DNA of 64,000 bases from Novipirellula caenicola. Its GTDB lineage: Bacteria > Planctomycetota > Planctomycetia > Pirellulales > Pirellulaceae. Below, in pieces: positions 61,041-64,000 of the stretch (position 1 is the first letter of the stretch; every line of letters begins with the position of its first letter). The notes under the pieces are model-generated. The model saw nothing but the letters and a program-made list of their open reading frames with translations. It had not been told where the DNA came from and did no database searches. The stretch spans positions 186,001 through 250,000 of the forward strand of contig NZ_BAABRO010000005.1 in NCBI RefSeq assembly GCF_039545035.1. Direction: 5' to 3'. A program made the translations under genes and the position numbers.

Positions 61041-61723
61041 TCCTCGCCGGCGGTCTAGGCACTCGGCTTTGGCCGCTGACCAAGACGGTTCCCAAACCAA
61101 TGGTCCCCATCGCCGGGACTCCCTATTTGGAACATCAACTACGATTGCTAGAGCAGCAATCGATCACCGACATCGTATTGCTAACCGGATATCTCGGGGA
61201 ACAGATTGAAGAACACTTCGGCGACGGATCCGGTTTAGGGCTGACGATTCATTACTCTCGTGAAACCACGCCGCTGGGCACAGGTGGGGCACTGCGTCAA
61301 GCAGCGTCGCTACTGGCCGATGCGTTTTTGGTGATTTACGGCGATTCCTATCTACCGATTTCCTATGCAGACGTCCTGAACACGCTGGCGGATTCATCGG
61401 CCACCGGAGTAGTGACCGTTTACGACAATCAAACGGAAGACACCGGAGTCACGAACAATATCGCCTTGGACGAAGAAGGCTTCGTTGCCAAATACAAAAA
61501 AGACGCCGCTGATGACACCTCCCTTCGATATGTCGAAGCAGGGGTGCTTGCGTTTCAGCGAGCGGTGCTCGACTCGATTCCCTCGGGGAACGTCTCGCTT
61601 GAGCAGCAGATTTTTCCTCAACTGATTGCCGAACGAAAATTGTTCGGACATGTCACACGTCAGCGGTTTTACGACATCGGCACTCCTGAACGGCTCGAGC
61701 GAATAGCGGAGCAGCTAACATGA
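61028..61723 (+). CDS. hddC: Sugar-1-phosphate nucleotidyltransferase, heptose guanylyltransferase (HddC)-like
   Basis: The 231-residue product has the nucleotidyltransferase signature QAVILAGGLGTRLWPLTKTVPKPMVPI (2-28), TPLGTGGALRQAA, DAFLVIYGDSYLP and a final FYDIGTPERLERI. Its short length without a left-handed helix or other C-terminal domain, and the following heptose kinase and phosphatase genes, point to D-glycero-alpha-D-manno-heptose-1-phosphate guanylyltransferase, giving GDP-heptose. A GDP-mannose or dTDP-glucose enzyme is a less likely alternative. It overlaps the kinase start by 4 bases. Confidence 0.85.
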   Translation: MQAVILAGGLGTRLWPLTKTVPKPMVPIAGTPYLEHQLRLLEQQSITDIVLLTGYLGEQIEEHFGDGSGLGLTIHYSRETTPLGTGGALRQAASLLADAFLVIYGDSYLPISYADVLNTLADSSATGVVTVYDNQTEDTGVTNNIALDEEGFVAKYKKDAADDTSLRYVEAGVLAFQRAVLDSIPSGNVSLEQQIFPQLIAERKLFGHVTRQRFYDIGTPERLERIAEQLT

Positions 61724-62703
61724 TCATCACACGGACTCCGTTTCGCATTAGTTTCGCCGGAGGTGGCTCGGATCTCGAGGTCTTCCACAGTCAAGAACCG
61801 GGTGCGGTGATTTCCACCGCAATCGATAAATATATGTATTTGACAGTGAAGGAGCGGTTTGGTGACTCGTTTCGTGTCAGCTACTCGCAAACCGAGCTTG
61901 TCGATACCCCCGATGAAATCCAACATCCGATTGTCCGTGAATGCCTTAAATCACTGGATATCCGCAAAGGGTTGGAGATCGTTTCGGTTGCCGATTTACC
62001 AGGGCAAAGCGGCATGGGGTCGTCCAGCAGCTTCACCGTCGGATTGTTACACGCATTACACATTCTCAATGGCCATGTGGTTACCGCCAAACGTCTGGCC
62101 GAGCAAGCTTGCAACATCGAAATCAATATCCTGAAAGAACCCATTGGGAAACAGGATCAATACATTGCCGGCTTTGGCGGTTTGAAATTCATTCAGTTTC
62201 ATCCTGACGGCACCGTGTTTGTCGACCCCGTTGTCTGCCGTCGCGGGACCTGGGAGGAACTGAACCGCCGGCTGCTGCTGTTTTTCACGGGCAAAACACG
62301 GCGGGCAAGCAGCGTGTTGAAGAAACAAAAATCCAATTGTGAATCGAGACGTCCGGCGCTTCGTCAATTGTGTGGGATCGCACACCAAATGCGAAGCATT
62401 CTTTCCGAAGGCCGTGACCTCAATGCGTTTGGTCGTTTATTGCATGATGCATGGGAAACGAAGAAAACACTTGAGTCCTCGATTAGCAACGGCGACATTG
62501 ATTCGGTCTACAATCGCGGCATTGACGCGGGGGCGCTCGGAGGCAAATTGCTTGGCGCAGGGGACGGCGGATTTGTGCTCTTTTTCTGTGAACCTCATTT
62601 GCAATCACAATTGCGTGAGGCGTTATTCGACCTGGTCGAAGTCCCCTTTCGTATGGAACCCGAGGGCAGCAAAGTCATCTTTGTCGATGGAGATCGCTGG
62701 TGA
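61720..62703 (+). CDS. hddA: GHMP-family D-glycero-alpha-D-manno-heptose-7-phosphate kinase (HddA)-like
   Basis: The 327-residue product has the GHMP fold and the HddA start MIITRTPFRISFAGGGSDLEVFH, then the ATP loop LPGQSGMGSSSSFTVGLLHAL (about 88-108) and the C-terminal GAGDGGFVLFFC (about 266-277). It phosphorylates D-glycero-D-manno-heptose 7-phosphate at C1. A galactokinase-like reading is excluded by the RTPFRISFAGGGSDL pattern. Overlap with the preceding and following genes (ATGA and GTGA) indicates one heptose block. Confidence 0.92.
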   Translation: MIITRTPFRISFAGGGSDLEVFHSQEPGAVISTAIDKYMYLTVKERFGDSFRVSYSQTELVDTPDEIQHPIVRECLKSLDIRKGLEIVSVADLPGQSGMGSSSSFTVGLLHALHILNGHVVTAKRLAEQACNIEINILKEPIGKQDQYIAGFGGLKFIQFHPDGTVFVDPVVCRRGTWEELNRRLLLFFTGKTRRASSVLKKQKSNCESRRPALRQLCGIAHQMRSILSEGRDLNAFGRLLHDAWETKKTLESSISNGDIDSVYNRGIDAGALGGKLLGAGDGGFVLFFCEPHLQSQLREALFDLVEVPFRMEPEGSKVIFVDGDRW

Positions 62704-63215
62704 GCCGCCGCTGCATCTTTCTTGATCGCGATGGCGTGATCAACGTCAAAGCCGATGACGGTGACTACATCCGCAGTTGGGAACAATTTCAATGGATCCC
62801 CAATACAATCGATTGGATTCGCCTGTTCAATGCACTCGATTTCTTGGTCATTGTGGTAACCAATCAGCGTGGCGTCGCACGAGGATTGATGACACAGGCG
62901 AATGTCGATTCGATCCACGCACAAATGGTTCGCGAACTTGCCGCGAAAGGTGCCATCATCGACGATGTCTTTGTTTGCCCTCATGAAATTGGATCATGTG
63001 ATTGCCGCAAACCTCAGCCAGGCATGATTCACGCGGCACGTGATAAATGGAACATTGACGTGGAACGTTCGCTAATGATTGGCGATTCGGAATCGGACCG
63101 CCAACTCGCGTCGAACTGCGAGATGGGATTCATTCACGTTGGCGAAGGAAAAATCTGCGAAATGCAATTGCAGCCCACCAGCGCGAAACAAAGAGGTCAC
63201 TGTGACGTGCGTTAA
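62700..63215 (+). CDS. gmhB: HAD-family D-glycero-D-manno-heptose-1,7-bisphosphate phosphatase (GmhB)-like
   Basis: The 171-residue product has the HAD motifs: nucleophile and acid in CIFLDRDGVIN (Asp9 and Asp11), Thr in VVTNQRGVARG, and the zinc-binding loop CPHEIGSCDCRKPQPGM typical of GmhB. It removes the C7 phosphate of heptose bisphosphate. It starts at GTG 62700, overlapping the kinase stop, and ends 14 bases inside the next glycosyltransferase gene. Sedoheptulose-7-phosphate isomerase (GmhA), which starts the route, is not in the window. Confidence 0.93.
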   Translation: MSRRCIFLDRDGVINVKADDGDYIRSWEQFQWIPNTIDWIRLFNALDFLVIVVTNQRGVARGLMTQANVDSIHAQMVRELAAKGAIIDDVFVCPHEIGSCDCRKPQPGMIHAARDKWNIDVERSLMIGDSESDRQLASNCEMGFIHVGEGKICEMQLQPTSAKQRGHCDVR

Positions 63216-64000
63216 ACGATTACTGATTGTGACCCATGTCACTCACTATCGACACGAGGGCAAGATTTTTGCCTACGGACCTTATGCTCGCGAGATCAAC
63301 ATTTGGTGCGATCTGTTTACGGATGTCTCGATTGCGGCGCCCTGCAAAGTGGGACCGCCGCCGGGCGACGGCGTGGCGATCTCGCGAGAGAATGTAGAAC
63401 TAAGATCGATCCCGGCTAGCGGCGGCGAATCGGTCAGAGCGAAGTTGTGGCAATTGTTTCTGCTACCACGAATCGTAGGGGCGCTGGTCTTCGCAATGCG
63501 GGCAACCGACGCAGTCCACGTGCGATGCCCCGGCAATCTAGGTCTATTGGGCGTGATTCTCGCACCCTGTTTTAGCAACAAACTGATTGCGAAATATGCC
63601 GGACAATGGGACGGATTTCCTGGGGAATCGTGGAGCGTCCGATTGCAGCGGTACTTACTTGGCTCGCGATGGTGGCGTGGAATCGTGACAGTGTACGGTG
63701 ATTGGCCAAACCAGCCGCCACATGTGATCCCATTTTTCACGTCGGTGATGACTGCAGAACAGATCGACCGGGCTAAAGAAATCGCAGCACGAAAAACGGC
63801 TCAACAAACGTTGACTCTGTTGTTCGTTGGTCGGTTGTCTAAAAGCAAAAACGTGGATGTGCTGATCGAGGCAGTGGCAAAATTAAAACAGGCGGGCATC
63901 CGCGTACACTGCGACATCGTCGGTGATGGCTCAGAACGCCGTCATCTTGGCGAACAAGTCCAACGATTGAAACTCGAAGAATGCGTTCACTTCGCTGGCG
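63202..64000 (+). CDS. Glycosyltransferase family 4 protein (3' end outside window)
   Basis: The frame starts at GTG 63202 (AGAGG seven bases upstream) and runs to the right edge: 266 codons with no stop. The N-terminus (LLIVTHVTHYRHEGKIFAYGPYAREI) and the segments VHVRCPGNLGLLGVILAPCF, LTLLFVGRLSKSKNVDVLIEAVAKLKQAGI and VHCDIVGDGSERRHL are GT4 (GT-B) features; the catalytic E-x7-E part lies beyond the window. It overlaps the GmhB-like gene by 14 bases, so it likely adds the heptose or another sugar. No full-length call is possible. Confidence 0.9.
   Translation, partial: MTCVKRLLIVTHVTHYRHEGKIFAYGPYAREINIWCDLFTDVSIAAPCKVGPPPGDGVAISRENVELRSIPASGGESVRAKLWQLFLLPRIVGALVFAMRATDAVHVRCPGNLGLLGVILAPCFSNKLIAKYAGQWDGFPGESWSVRLQRYLLGSRWWRGIVTVYGDWPNQPPHVIPFFTSVMTAEQIDRAKEIAARKTAQQTLTLLFVGRLSKSKNVDVLIEAVAKLKQAGIRVHCDIVGDGSERRHLGEQVQRLKLEECVHFAG

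Overview
The window looks like a chromosomal piece of a planctomycete of the Rhodopirellula/Pirellulaceae type. This is inferred from the gene content: a secreted sulfatase, a multihaem c-type cytochrome, Tat-exported sugar isomerase-like and PQQ-propeller proteins, Gfo/Idh/MocA oxidoreductases, many long lipoproteins without recognisable function, and frequent GTG/TTG starts. I found no rRNA, tRNA, CRISPR array, insertion sequence or prophage.

Layout. (1) 1-3308, minus strand: a three-gene unit of a TIM-barrel isomerase-like protein, a DJ-1/PfpI protein and a pentahaem cytochrome c that runs off the left edge. (2) 3521-14735: a XylR-type AraC regulator with a probable CTG start, an enolase-superfamily enzyme, a sulfatase, an unpaired FetB-like permease, a PQQ-propeller gene broken by a 5-bp repeat expansion, an RbsD/FucU protein, a CBS-domain site-2 protease, a methyltransferase and GAPDH with a strong terminator. 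(3) 14991-25008: a UvrD/PcrA helicase, a Gfo/Idh/MocA-ispD-tyrS run, a monohaem protein, a PIN/TRAM membrane protein and a PilP-like lipoprotein. (4) 25311-33021, minus strand: a tightly overlapped ten-gene Mrp/Mbh-type cation:proton antiporter operon with three large antiporter subunits, a DUF4040 protein instead of a full MrpA, and His-rich loops in two subunits. (5) 33277-38793, minus strand: beta-carbonic anhydrase, a frameshifted membrane protein gene, a solitary DNA methyltransferase, a large Ala/Pro-rich lipoprotein and a Wza-type exporter. (6) 38794-40379: 1.6 kb with no convincing gene but with tandem and inverted repeats. (7) 40380-64000, plus strand: a surface-polysaccharide locus that continues past the right edge.

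The polysaccharide locus combines a BY-kinase/chain-length protein, a CapD/WbpM-type dehydratase, an ABC exporter (Wzm/Wzt type), a nonulosonate pathway (NeuB, NeuC, NeuA) with a 2-hydroxyacid dehydrogenase and an AsnB-type amidotransferase, two methyltransferases, several glycosyltransferases, an O-antigen ligase-like protein, an epimerase, and most of a GDP-heptose route (HddC, HddA, GmhB). Most neighbours overlap or nearly touch, so the middle of the locus is probably one transcript. The inferred product is a cell-surface polysaccharide carrying a sialic-acid-like sugar and a D-glycero-D-manno-heptose, possibly amidated and methylated.

The points most worth a second look are two broken frames (the ACTGC repeat at 10215 and the T-tract heptamer at 34297), the His-rich minisatellite in the NuoK-like antiporter subunit, the antiporter operon composition, the neu-asnB-dehydrogenase grouping, and a family of intergenic hairpin repeats in which one copy shows a compensatory base change. 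Function calls rest on reading motifs and remembered family features, not on database searches.
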